The notes below the pieces were generated by a model. The model did no database searches. It saw only the letters and a list, made by a program, of their open reading frames with translations, and was not told where the DNA came from. The translations under genes and the position numbers were made by a program. DNA of 23,152 nt from Priapulus caudatus (taxonomy: Eukaryota; Priapulida; Priapulimorpha; Priapulimorphida; Priapulidae), in assembly GCF_000485595.1 (NCBI RefSeq), contig NW_014577835.1, positions 68,007-91,158 on the forward strand. The letters run 5' to 3'. This document shows, in pieces, positions 1 to 10,480 of this stretch (position 1 is the stretch's first letter; each line of letters begins with the position of its first letter).

Positions 1-1587
1 TCTCCCCTCAGCAAGCTATATTAGGAAGTTTGCCTTAGACGGCACTGCACTCCTAACACGGTGCGCGCGCATGCGCAATATCTCCCGAGAGAAATTGTAT
101 TTTGCAAAGATTATGCATTTAAAATGAAGAGGAGTTATCCTAGCATAAATTTATATAATAAAATTTTATCAGTAGACATCATTTAAGAAATAGGAGGAAG
201 ACCTTGCATGTAAGGTCCTGGCTGCGTATACCAGCCAGTACACAATCTGGCTACGTTAGTGTGTAATAGCGTATGCGCAATATCTCACCAGAAGAGTTAT
301 ATTTTGTGATGAATATGCAATTTAAAATGGTTAGGGGATATCTCAGCATAAACTTCCATAATAAACTTTTATCAGTAGACCTGTGTTTATAATTAGGAGA
401 GCGCCCTAGCATGTAGAATACAAAACATAAACTTTATGCCCTCGCATCCTTCCCCTTGCTTCCGCTGTCACTCGCTCAGCCTCCTTCTTTTCTACCGCCC
501 CCAGCTGTCTTCCCTGCCGCCTTTCCTCAGTCTCCCATCCCCTCTCTCCCTCAGCAAGCTATATTATGAAGTTTGCCTCAGACGGCACTGCACGCCTAAC
601 ACCGTGCGCGCGCATGCGCAATATCTCCCGAGAGAAATTGTATTTTGCAAAGATTATGCATTTAAAATGAAGAGGAGTTATCCTAGCATAGATTTATATA
701 ATAACATTCCATCAGTGGACATCGTTTAAGAAGTAGGAGGAAGACCTTGCATGTAAGGTCCTGGCTGCGCATACCAGCCAGTACACAATCTGGCAACGTT
801 AGTGTGTAATAGCGCATGCGCAATATATCACCAGCGGAGTCATATTTTGCGATGAATATGCATTTAAAATGGTTTGGGGGTATCTCAGCATAGATTTTCC
901 TAATAAACCTTTATCAGTTGACATGCGTTTAATATTTAGCAAAGCGCCCTAGCATGTAGGGTACAAAGCACCTATTTTATGCCCTCGCGTCCTTCCCCTT
1001 GCCTCCTCTGTCCCTCGCTCAGCCTCCTTCTTCTTCTACCGCTCCAGCTGTTTTCCCTGCAGCCTTTCCTGAGTCTCCCATCCCCTCTCCCCCGCAGCAA
1101 GCTATATTATGAAGTTTGCCTCGGACGGCAATGGACGCCTAACACGGTGCGCGCGCATGCGAAATATCTCCCGAGAGAAATCGTATTTTGCAAAGATTAT
1201 GCATTTAAAATGAAGAGGAGTAATCTTAGCATAGATTTATATAATAACATTTCGTCTGTAGACATCATTTAAGAAATAGGAAGACGACCTTGCATGTAAG
1301 GTCCCGGCTGCGTATACCAGCCAGTACACAATCTGTCTACGTTAGTGTGTTAGCAAATGCGCAATATCTCACCAGAGGAGTTATATTTTGTGATGAATAT
1401 GCATTTAAAATGGTTAGGGGGTATCTGAGCATAGATTTCTTTAATAAACCTTTATCAGTAGATCTGTGTTGATAATTAGGCGAGCGCCCTAGCATGTAGG
1501 GTACAAACCACTTACTTTATGCCCTCGCATCCTTCCCCTTGCCTCCGCTGTCACTCGCTCAGCCCCGTTCTTCTTCTACCGCCTCCT
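1..1587 (+). repeat. tandem array, three units of about 543 bp
   Basis: The landmark GTGCGCGCGCATGCG occurs at 61, 604 and 1147 (period 543). A second landmark, ATGCGCAATAT, occurs at 273, 816 and 1357. Each unit holds two related subrepeats of about 200 bp (starting ATGCGCAATATCTC and containing CATTTAAAATG, AGCATA and TTATCAGTAGA) plus a pyrimidine-rich spacer of about 140 bp. The array begins outside the window and stops abruptly near 1587. Units 2 and 3 each contain an open frame of 97 codons at the same place, but unit 1 has TAG in that frame (AAGCTATATTAG). Confidence 0.95.
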
Positions 1588-1690
1588 ATGTAGTAGTGTG
1601 TGGTAAGCCTTGGTTGTAAGCTATACCGCCTCCAGCAAAGAAAATTAGGCTGCATCACTTGCACAGTGTGCACTTACACGTACAAGTGCG

Positions 1691-1765
1691 CAGGCGCGTA
1701 GCCAGGGGGGCGGTGGGGGCGGTCGCCCCCCCAAAAAACGCCGGCCAAAAAAGAGAGAGAGAGAA
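1691..1765 (+). mobile_element. transposon end, CAGGCGCGTAGCCA family
   Basis: CAGGCGCGTAGCCAGG is followed by GGCGGTGGGGGCGGT and CCCCCCCAAAA. The same order occurs in the complement of 10020-10075, so this is one end of a dispersed element. A purine-rich tail (GAGAGAGAGAAG) follows. I find no matching opposite end in the next kilobase. Confidence 0.6.
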
Positions 1766-1943
1766 GAGAAAAAAGTAAGAGGACGTAGGAAGACAAAGGA
1801 GCATACAAAGACACATGACAAAGACTGTGTTAAAAAGATTATAAAAGAAACAATAGATATCTTTTAATTATTTAAAAATATTTTGTGAAATGAGCTTTGA
1901 GCTCAGCGCAGTTCGCATTTCATCCAGCTCGGCATAACATATC

Positions 1944-1994
1944 ATCAGGAGTAAGATAATATAGGATCTATACCTATATTATCTTACTCCTGAT
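1944..1994. repeat. perfect 22-bp inverted repeat with 7-nt loop
   Basis: Arms 1944-1965 and 1973-1994 are exactly complementary (ATCAGGAGTAAGATAATATAGG type, 22 bp) around the loop ATCTATA. No U-tract follows and there is no neighbouring gene, so it is more likely a fold-back repeat or small RNA hairpin than a terminator. Confidence 0.9.
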
Positions 1995-2769
1995 ATCATG
2001 CGTACCTACACAATAATATGACTATCGAGCTCTACGGATATTTTGTGTACAGCGGGTCGGGTTCCCTACGTGCTACTTGTGTATTATTATTGTGTGTCTG
2101 ACCTGTCATACAGTCCTGCGAGCAATTATGGAAATCTTATGATGAAATGCTGATTGTTTCGTGATTGGTTGATTTAAACGTCAATATATTTATCACATGC
2201 ATGATGCTCTTTTCTGAAGATATCCTAAAAAAATCGAAATCTTGTTTAACAATAAATCCAATATTATTTTTGAAAATTCAGGATTAAGAGTCGAGAACGG
2301 TACAACGAATCGTCTTCTTTCTCTAATAATTTAATGAGTCGTCAGAGCTTCTGCTCTTCGCGCGGGATGGGGGGGAAACACCCCTCCCTGCACTCCACCC
2401 CCTAGGATCGCGCGCCGCGCTGCCTTTAAGTGACGCACTCCTTGGCGTAAATCCGGGGATGGGGATCAGCCCCCACTCTGAAAGTAGGTGATGGGCCTGT
2501 ACAAAATATCCCTGTGTCCTGCAGATTCAAGAAGGAGAAAAAAGAAAGAAATGTTATCGGGGGTTCAATTTCAAGCCAATAAATGCATAAAATCAGTTTT
2601 AAATGTATTAAACTGTATGTGCCTACATAACAATCCATGATTAATTCATGCTATTCAATGCTAGCAAGACAACTTTCAAGTGGGCACGCGCGGAAGGATT
2701 GACTGCCAGAGCATATCAAGCCCTCAAAAGTACAAGTGATATCGGACATGGACATCACAGCCCTCCAAT
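1995..2769. other. no recognisable gene
   Basis: This is AT-rich sequence with a short GC-rich island (about 2340-2420) of transposon character: GGGATGGGGGGGAAACACCCC. GGCGTAAATCC near 2443 also occurs in the repeats at 8976 and 10195. Short open frames here show no domain features. Confidence 0.6.
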
Positions 2770-3440
2770 ATAGTCTATTGCGGGCCGTATCTCCAAAAGT
2801 AACTCAAGACATTTAATAGTCAAGTTTTTTTATTGACATGTATTTCAATATCCAATGTCTGGAAGATTTAAGCTTTGTGGCACAACGCAACTTTGGGAAC
2901 ATTTTTAATTAGCTAATTCATAAATAACATGCCAACATACAAACTTTTCTTAACTAAATTGAGGTCCTAAAACATCGTGTGATAATGCTCTTTCTATATA
3001 GGTTGACCCATGAAAATCCATTTCTGATGATACGTTCGCGAATTAAAGTCATATCAACCATATAAAGTCAACGTCAAGTACTCGGCTCCAAAATTACAAT
3101 TCACTTTTACATACGGAACTGACTGAAAATGATATTTGCTGTAAAGTGTATACGAGTCCTACCTATTGATATTTGATGGATAGTAATAATTATTATCATT
3201 CGTTATAAATTAAAATAATGCGCTGACCATAATCGAAGGTTACACATAGTGGGGCAAAAATACAAACTTTTTTAACTAATGGCCATAGAACATTGTGGAT
3301 AACACTTTTCTACATCATTATTTGACTCGCAAGGAAAATCCATTTCTGATGTATTTTGCAGTTAAAGTCATGTTTAACCTCATAAGATTCAAGTCAGCGA
3401 TCACTTTGCGTTTCAAACATGACAAATTATCGCTTGAATT
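2770..3440 (+). repeat. dispersed repeat, copy A (two diverged monomers of about 327 bp)
   Basis: Two related segments are offset by about 327 bp; AAAATCCATTTCTGATG recurs near 3014 and 3341, each followed by TTAAAGTCAT. The whole region is also an inverted, diverged match of 7400-8150: for example AACTGACTGAAA, ACGAGTCC, TAGTAAT and TTAATTAGCTAATT occur in the same order in the complement. Non-coding. Confidence 0.75.
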
Positions 3441-3489
3441 CCGTAAACCAAAATGTCCACCTATAAGATCATTTGTGCAGGTCACAATG

Positions 3490-4700
3490 TGAAGAGCGGG
3501 TTATCATAAACCCTACAATAATATAAATCCAGGATATCTCGTTAGCCAATTTAATTCTGTATAAAGCCTATCTGATCACCAGAGTTAAAGCATCGTGGCC
3601 ATATCCCCCAGTGCAGAAATAAGGTCCACGAAAGTAACGATAATCGAACAACCTCTTCCTATACGATCTTGGTAACTAGACCCATAGCAAAACACTCGTA
3701 TTACCAGACAACCATACTCTACGCGACTCGTATCACACCTTGGTCTATATAATGAGTAACTAAGTCCAGTCCCCCAGCCGGCCCAGTCGATTCCAAAGTC
3801 CAACATCACTGGCTGCCCCAAAACCATGACCACTTTGGTCTTACTGTTCAAGATCCATCACATGCACGGAACTCAGAATTGAATAAAAGAATGTCGCATC
3901 ACAGCTATGTAACTATCTATCCTGCGTTTTCGTAAAAGCGTTGCAAGCATTTGGCGCACCAACAGTGTGCGCTACATTCAGGCTATGGGGCCGAAAAAAA
4001 GGCGGGGGGGGGGTCAATCTGAATGTCATATTAAGATTGATGGATCAGCTCGACCTAACCACATCTACAACGCCCAATGGACGAAGACGACACAACGCCA
4101 TGGCACAATCGAATTCCAGCAATCTCAATCCAATTGGTCATCAATAATACAGGATTGGTGCGCGGCCCAAGCATATTAACACTGATAATACCCGCGAGTA
4201 TTGAAAAGCGCAGCTTCACCCTCCTGAACGGTGATGCTTGGATCTGGCTCAGATTGCACGACACGGCGAAACAGGTGCACCCATCCTGCTCTCCCTGCAT
4301 GTGACAGGTCGGTCCAAGTTTTAAAGAAGTTATTTCATCCCAGTGAAATCCATGCATCGTGCCGCAGGAAAAAGGAATGAGCAGTGTTGTGAACATGTTG
4401 TGTAAAACAGGGGTGGCCACCTGATGTGACCTGATGGCAGTTGTGGCAGCAATCTTTTGTTCAGCATTGTAAGGACAAACGCAGCAGCACCCCATTACTC
4501 CATGCTCGCGTACACAATTCCTATACCATACCCGTACACATGTGGGAAAACACACTGGCGCATCATTCACTGCCGGCCAACAGCAAGAAATCTCTACTAC
4601 CATGGCGTCGTCCCAACCTTTGGTAAGGCTGCCGAACATTGGGTCTCCAGATTTTCAATCTCAAGGACCTCATGGCCTGTAAACCCAGCGAGTTTTCGGG
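3490..4700. other. no gene recognised; one long unassigned open frame
   Basis: The minus strand is open for 194 codons at 4055-4639, but the product has no family signature, signal peptide or repeat that I recognise. On the plus strand, ACTACCATGGCG at 4597-4608 is a strong Kozak start for MASSQPL followed by GTAAGG, which could be a tiny first exon, but no downstream partner is found. A short G run is at about 4003-4013. Confidence 0.5.
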
Positions 4701-5075
4701 TGATCGAATTAGGTAAACGGCAACTCGAAGCGCGGAGCCCGAGCGCGACTCAACACCGCGTACCGACACATACTCACTGCACCGCACGGCACTCACAGTT
4801 ATGTGTTTGTGTTCTTTTTGCCATCACAGTTTCACACTCGCACGTGGCACGCTCAGCGCACGCCACGTAAACGCGCACGTCCCACACACGCCCACCATCA
4901 GAGCCACGCCAGCCGCACAGAGACAACGCCCACACACAAGGGGCGCAAATCAGTGGGGGACAGGAAAGTGTTTTGCTGTGCAGTTGCGCTGTTCACGTGC
5001 GCGCTTCAGTTGCGTGCGTTGGTCGTCGGTGTGTCGCGCGCCGCCGTGCGCGTGGTGTCGAGGGCGGCTTAATAG
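4700..5075. other. GC-rich segment with many CpG and CAC/GTG motifs
   Basis: There are many CpG dinucleotides, with CACA-rich sequence in the first half (CACACACGCCC, CACACACAAGG) and GTG-rich sequence in the second (GTGCGCGTGGTG). Overlapping open frames in several phases reflect composition, not a gene. It may be transposon-derived or a CpG island; no conserved protein is visible. Confidence 0.5.
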
Positions 5076-5397
5076 TTTTTTTTCTGGTTTTTGTACACCT
5101 TGGTTGGCCAGCTGCAGCGCTGGCAGCATGGACTGAGATTTCAGTCGCGCCAGAGAATCTTACCGCTCGCGGGCGAGTGGCGCACCGCTTGTCAATCGCT
5201 CAAACAGTAATTATTTAGAAAAGATTCTCATCTCTTGAAATATAAGAATTGATTTAAGCAGATTTAATTAAATAAAATACAGCCTATAATGCCTGGCCTA
5301 AAAAGGTGCAAACTACTACAGAGAGCACTCAGTACTTCAGGCTTGCCAACATTGGGTAATAGTGACGAGTGAAGCGCGAGGAAAGTGAAGCGACCGC

Positions 5398-5409
5398 GGG
5401 GGGGGGGGG
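5398..5409 (+). repeat. G homopolymer run
   Basis: Twelve consecutive G follow GACCGC. The flanks (GAAGCGCGAGG before, GTGTTTCCTTCCCC after) resemble the composition around 2340-2400 and suggest a decayed dispersed repeat. Confidence 0.8.
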
Positions 5410-6088
5410 TGGTGTTTCCTTCCCCTGTTCCCACCTCCCACGGTAAGGCAGTCTTTTGCATTTATAACTTAATAAATCATAACAAAGTGACTGTCTTTCA
5501 GATATTGTATCTATTTTTTTGTCTGTGGCGTGAGATATTTTGAAAGCATTTTTTCTGGGCTGAGATATGTAATCAGATATTGTCAGCTGGTGAGAGCGTC
5601 GAGATTTGTCAAAATTGCGTGAGTCTCACCGTAATGCGTGAGATTTGGCAGCCCTGATCCTTGCTCCTCGTCCCGACAGCAAATTTTGAACTTTTGAAAG
5701 TGTTCACTTGTATCTAATACGTCAGCCGACCCACCATCCGCTCAAAAAATCTCAAACTCAGAAATGGAGCTACAGTGTCAAACACGATCGAATGTGTACT
5801 TAGATTCTGTATTGCATTATTTGTTTGCATCGAACCATACAGCCCCTGTTGTACTATGGCCAACGACCCGCGTAAGCTGTTCCCGCATCAATCATTCACA
5901 GGATTTTGAGATTTTTTCATTATATTGTATTGAAAAAAGGTTACAAATTTTTAAAATTCAAAAAATCCCCTACTTACATTTCCCACCACAAATGTCGTTT
6001 TCACCCGTAGGTATCCCCTACCCCCTAACGATAGGCTAAACACCTCCCTACCGTAGGGAATTGCTGCCCTAAACGAGCGTGCGCTGAG
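5410..6088. other. no recognisable gene; repeat-like motifs
   Basis: GCGTGAGTCTCACC followed by GCGTGAGATTTGGCAGCC (about 5620-5655) has the look of a transposon end. A 91-codon open frame at 5764-6039 has no recognisable features. Confidence 0.4.
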
Positions 6089-6400
6089 AGGGTCTATGTC
6101 CCTCCGGGTACTGCCGAACGTACCTGGTTACGTCCGTCATATCCGGAACGTATCCCTGGTGCTATTCTTAATATGAATTTTGCCGAACCGTACCTCTCCC
6201 TTTTTTGCCGCTAACGGAAGTCTATGGGATTCGCCATAACAGTCCTACTCCCTAACTCCGAACACCCGAACTCAAACCCAATCCCTCACCCTAATCCCTA
6301 ACTGATAACCTAACATATCAAATAGTGACCACTGGTACGTTCCGGTATATTCACCGTCGCGCCAGGTAAAACTTCCGGCATACCCTGGGGACATAGAACC
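6089..6400. mobile_element. MITE-like element, related to the one in ARL13B intron 1
   Basis: The left end reads AGGGTCTATGTCCCTCCGGG then TACTGCCGAACGTACC. The right end reads TTCCGGCATACCCTGG then GGACATAGAACC, which is the diverged complement. The interior (about 6270-6315) holds CCCTAATCCCTAAC-type sequence, the complement of TTAGGG-like repeats, and the flank TATCAAATAGTGACCA is the complement of TGGTCACTATTTGATA in the other copy. It is non-coding and more decayed than the 11438 copy. Confidence 0.8.
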
Positions 6401-7399
6401 ACTATAGCACTGACAGCAGCCTTGTCCACAGTAACACTGCGGCAGCGTATTGTCTAGACACATGTCGTTCGTTTGATACCAATGTATAATACAGTAACAC
6501 ATCACATTTACTTGCGCTTGCAAACTATGTATGCCTGCGTATAATACGCTATCCGCCGCCTAGTGTGGCCTAAGCCCGCTCAGTATTTTGAACCGATTTT
6601 TTTCAGACGTAAATTGTAAGCGGGAACTCCCTGTTCCGCGGGGATCGGTCCGATCCCCCGCGATCCCCCCCGGTTACGGCCTGGACCCTTATGGATAGAC
6701 CGGCCTACCTTTTCCTGCATGATATGGCACACTGGGACCACCGCCTTCTGATGAATCTTGATGTCGCTGATGCCGTCGAGCAATGGGGGGGCATGTCAAA
6801 GAAGCTAAATGTACATGTCATCTGGGAAAAACTCAGCTGCAAACACAACCCCACTCCGCCGGTCTTGCACAGTCGTATGCGTGCTGCAACACTTTCACCA
6901 CACGAAAGAGGCGGATGGATAAGATGACGACTGATGTGATCTGAAATCAGCGTGAGGAGCAATGAAACGATGAGCGGAGGGTTGATTTTTCCAGAACATA
7001 AGAACCTTGTTCAAATCACGCACAAATATTTCAATGTGTCAATAAGTCACTGTTTCTTGATCGTTTAAATATCTATTAGTCATTCTTGATTCGTCCTAAA
7101 TATACTTAATTGCAAGTAATTGTTCACAAATGTTGTGTGCTACTGGACTGTCCATGTTTTATCCACAAGCATAAAAGTATAGGGGTTGAGATATTTACTT
7201 AAAAATATTTTTAAAATGTAATAAATAAAAAGTAATCTATGTAATTTATTAAAATATGATAATATTTAGTGATTTACCTTGACCTCTATCAAACCGTTAC
7301 CGATAGGCCCATACACTTATAGAATATCAAAAATAATAATAATACCACTATTGCAACATATACCATACCACATTATTATATTGGGAAGTTCCGAGTGGC
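6401..7399. other. no recognisable gene
   Basis: A G/C-rich part (6600-6930) contains overlapping short open frames on both strands and imperfect palindromes around GGGATCGGTCCGATCCCCC. The rest is AT-rich. I see no splice-supported exon or RNA gene. Confidence 0.5.
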
Positions 7400-8150
7400 A
7401 ATATTCTGCTTTACGTGAAATTCAGCGAAATTTCGTCAATTTGAACCAAATGAATCTCTGACCTTGACTGTATAACGGTTAAACGTTGACCTTTACTGCG
7501 AAAAGATAACATCAGAAACTGGATTCCTTGAGTCAAACTGTTGTAAAAACCAACATGTATCACACATGATATCTAGTCCATTATTAAAAATTCGTATTTT
7601 GACTCCATATTAACCTGCTTGAACTCCCATATGTCAGGCCATTAATAATTATCAAACAATAATAATAAGCATTACTACTCTCAACAACTCATACTGGGAC
7701 TCGAATTCACACCTCATCAGCACACATAATATTTCAGTCAGTTACCGTGTAAGTGAAATTAGGGTAAGTTTTGCAGCAGAAGTAACCTTGACCTGTGTTT
7801 ATAGTCGAGTCCTGACTTTTAATCGGCGAAAAGTACATCAGAAATTGATTCACTGGTCAACCTAACTATAGAAAAAGAGCTAGTCATCACAGTTTTTTGT
7901 TTTTTTTTTTTTTTTTGTTGTTTTTTGTCTGGCTTTGTTGCATGCAGTTCTAAGCTATTAGTTAAAAGAGGTTGTATTCTGCCACATGTTAATTATCAAA
8001 TTAGCTAATTAATAAGTTCCCCCAAAGTGGCGTTGATGCCAACAATAGCTAAAAAAATCTTCTAGAACCATTTGATATAATACAATATCAAAAAAAACCT
8101 TGAACATTAAAAATCTTGTTCGCTACTCTGCAACTCGGACCTATAATATA
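7400..8150 (-). repeat. dispersed repeat, copy B (inverted relative to copy A)
   Basis: Read on the minus strand this follows the order of copy A: CAAGG..TTTTTT, CTAGAAGAT, CACTTTGGG, TTAATTAGCTAATT, the CTGATGT..TTCGC..AAAAGTCA motif, CGAGTCC, and a second CTGATGT motif about 329 bp on. It includes a T-rich run (7893-7926). Divergence is high with many small indels, so it is an old copy. Confidence 0.72.
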
Positions 8151-8534
8151 TCAAGCCTTCTTTGCAAGCAGATAGAGAATGTCGTCTTGACGGCAAAAAG
8201 ATTTACGAATATTTAAATTGAACTACAATGGTGCCTTGATGGGCGACAGATCCATGGCAAATGAAACTCTTCAAAAAATGTTTCCAGACTCACAACATAG
8301 TCCAAAAAGTATGATTGCAAACATACATAAACCACGTGAGAATTGATGAGAAATCATGCTATCATCTTACCTGTGCTTTAATACACTGTATATACTAATA
8401 GTAACCTAACCGTGTAGCTCTTGAAATAGTAATAATGAAAAGTGTTTTGAATCCTAACTATACAAGTGAGTCTAGGGTGAACACTAGGCATCAGAACAAT
8501 GAAAACCGGCCCATCAGTAACCTCAGATTGGCAG

Positions 8535-8670
8535 GAAAATGGCTTAAATATTTCAAAATTTTCTTCGGGGGGGCATGCCTCATAGAGCCCCCCTAGCACT
8601 GCATACCTAGCACGTGCCGAACGTACGGTTGTTTAAATTTGACATGATGCGTGCATGTATAAAATGTATT
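8535..8670 (+). mobile_element. transposon fragment A, copy 1
   Basis: The order AAATGG, CTTAAATATTT, GGGGGGGCATG, CCCCCCTAG, GAACGT..CGG, AATTTGACATG, CATGTATAAAATGTAT is repeated in the complement of 9865-10030. A TG-rich microsatellite follows directly, as in the other copy. Confidence 0.75.
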
Positions 8671-8674
8671 ACGT

Positions 8675-8890
8675 GTGATGTGTGTGTGTGTTTTTGTTTG
8701 GTTCGGTTGTGTGTGTGTGTTGTGTTGTGTGTTTGTGGTTGTGCTGCTGTGGTGTGTGTTGTGTGGTATGTTTTTGTGTGGTGTTGTGTGTGTGTGTGTT
8801 GTTGTGTTTTGTGTGTGTTGTGTTGGGACTTCTGTGTTGTGCGGTGTGTGTTGTGTGTGTGTTGTGTGTTGTGTGTGTTGGGGTGATTTG
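8675..8890 (+). repeat. TG/TGTT-rich microsatellite
   Basis: About 215 bases are almost only T and G, in TGTGTG and TTGTG blocks. The Cys/Val-rich and His/Thr-rich open frames here are low-complexity artefacts. Confidence 0.95.
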
Positions 8891-8911
8891 TGCTGTGTGT
8901 CGTGGGTACAA

Positions 8912-9025
8912 TGCGCGTAGCCAGATTTTATTTTGGGGGGGCTGGCATATGCATTAAGCCACGGTGAATGTCGATCATGGCGTAAATCCGTACCGAAGTG
9001 GGGGGCGGATGACGCGACTAGCCAC
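8912..9025 (+). mobile_element. transposon fragment B, copy 1
   Basis: GCGCGTAGCCAGATTTTATT and a G run open the segment. GGCGTAAATCCGTACCGA, GTGGGGGG, GGATGA and TAGCCA close it. The same order appears in the complement of 10150-10277. It looks like a short, non-coding, terminal-repeat-bearing element. Confidence 0.75.
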
Positions 9026-9116
9026 AACATACTAGCACGACGTAAAGCCCACTAATAATTTACACCACACGCCCGCGATCGCGCACGCAACCGAACACTA
9101 CATACACACACAGCAC

Positions 9117-9677
9117 ACGGAGGCGGATCCAGAATTGAAAAAGGTTCCAGCGAAGAAATAAAGGCACATTATTTTTGGCTTACTTTCTGGTGTTTTCTAA
9201 AATAGCTGCCGAAGGCCACTTGGGTTCTGGGGGACCTCCCCCAAGATTTTTTTTAAGAAATTGGTAGCAGTTCTGAAGCATCTGAGCAGTAACTTTTGAT
9301 GTCTAGAATCGCAAAATTATCAGATCCGTCCCCGGACTACCCCTGCCGGAACGCCTTCTTTGCCCATCTAAGTTTATACGAAATTTACATATATATAATT
9401 AAATCTTTATCAGAAAAACTAACGCAAAAACAAGATTTTTCATGGAGACCAATATGAAGAGTAAAGTGTGGTGGGCGCGCCGCGCAGCGTGCTGTGTGTG
9501 TGTGTGCGCGTGTCGCGTTGCGTCTGCGTGCGGCATCGCTGTGTGTGTGTGTGTGTGCGTGTGTGTGCTTGCGTGCTGCGTGCGTGCGTGCGTGCCGCTG
9601 CGGTGTAGATTATTCCTTTTTTGGTAAAAAGGGGGTCCCGGACCCCCTCGACGCGCCCCTCTGATCCGCGCCTCACA
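9117..9677. mobile_element. element with GGAGGCGGATC-like ends inserted in CA repeats
   Basis: The left end is GGAGGCGGATCCAG (9119) and the right end CTGATCCGCGCCTC (9661-9674), its near complement. Both sides are flanked by ACACAC. The interior contains a TG microsatellite (9490-9600) and GTCCCGGACC. No transposase frame is visible. A second GATCCGTCCCCGGACTACCC end-like motif near 9323 may split it into two insertions. Confidence 0.5.
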
Positions 9678-9796
9678 CACACACTACACAACACACACCA
9701 CAACCACACACCACCACACACACGCACAATATCCACACACCAACACAACAACACACACGCACACGCATACACACACAATGCATAACACACACATCA

Positions 9797-9836
<40 letters not shown>

Positions 9837-9852
9837 ACACACAACACACAAT
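9673..9852 (+). repeat. CA-rich microsatellite
   Basis: About 180 bases are of (CA)n, ACACAACAC and CACCACA type, including an uninterrupted CA run around 9799-9833. It is the inverse composition of the TG tract at 8675-8890. Confidence 0.95.
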
Positions 9853-9864
9853 TCAATACTATTC

Positions 9865-10075
9865 ATACATTTTATACATGCATAACAAACCATGCCGAGG
9901 CGCACATGGCAAATTGACACCCGAACGTTGCAACTGCGTAGCCATCAGGCTAGGGGGTCTGGGGTCATGCCCCCCAAGATAAATTTAAATATTTAAGACC
10001 ATTTGGGCCAATATGTGCATCCTTTTGGGGGGGTGCTACCGCCCCCACCGCCCTTACCCCTTGGCTACGCGCCTG
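9865..10075 (-). mobile_element. transposon fragment A, copy 2 with GCGTAGCCA terminus
   Basis: On the minus strand it begins CAGGCGCGTAGCCAAGGGG, then GGCGGTGGGGGCGGT (as at 1691), then the fragment A order, ending CATGTATAAAATGTAT. Inside, GCGTAGCCA (9936-9944) and TGGCTACGC (10062-10070) form an inverted pair, so a 135-bp unit bounded by them may be the mobile part. Confidence 0.72.
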
Positions 10076-10149
10076 TTGTTGTATGTTCGTGCCGTCTCGA
10101 TCGCGCGCGTGTGATAAATATTGTGGGTCTGTGTGTTCGGTGCTAAGTA

Positions 10150-10277
10150 TGTGCATGGCTATCGCCGATCATCCCCCCCCACTCCTCGGTACGGATTTTA
10201 CGCCCCTGATTCCGCACACTTGCACTGGACTCGATTGCGCGCCCCCCCCCCTAAAATAAAATCCTAGCTACGCGCCT
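10150..10277 (-). mobile_element. transposon fragment B, copy 2
   Basis: On the minus strand it reads CAGGCGCGTAGCTAGG, ATTTTATTTTAGGGGG, then GGCGTAAAATCCGTACCGAG, GTGGGGGG, GATGA and TAGCCAT, matching 8912-9025 in order. Confidence 0.75.
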
Positions 10278-10405
10278 GCAAGTGCGTGCGTGCGTGCGTG
10301 CGTAGGTGGGCACGTACACATGCGTGCGTGCGTATACGTGCGTGTGTACGTACACATGTACGTACATATGCGTGTGTGTACACGCACACACGTACACAGA
10401 ATACA
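10278..10405 (+). repeat. TGCG/ACGT simple repeat
   Basis: (GTGC)n runs followed by alternating TACGTACACATGTACGTAC-type sequence: alternating purine-pyrimidine throughout, which favours Z-DNA. The open frames here are artefacts. Confidence 0.9.
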
Positions 10406-10480
10406 TGTAGATATACATACTGAACCGAGAGCGCACGCCGCAATTTCATCGATTTTTGCCACAAATGACCCGGTGACCTG

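Noticed and set aside
436-1272. Two 97-codon frames in the tandem array as a gene family
   Set aside because: The equivalent frame in the first unit has a TAG, and the product starts with a low-complexity Ser/Leu/Pro stretch. Kept only as a finding.
3014-3060. Hammerhead ribozyme core (CTGATGA near TTCGCGAA)
   Set aside because: The second conserved GAAA element and proper stem II pairing are missing, and the related monomers do not conserve the core.
4055-4639. 194-codon minus-strand open frame
   Set aside because: It is the longest frame outside low-complexity DNA, but shows no recognisable family, signal or motif and competes with other frames. Not called as a gene without homology or RNA evidence.
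8593-9030. 145-codon minus-strand frame rich in His and Thr, and Cys/Val frames on plus
   Set aside because: They fall over TG microsatellite and transposon fragments; the low complexity explains them.
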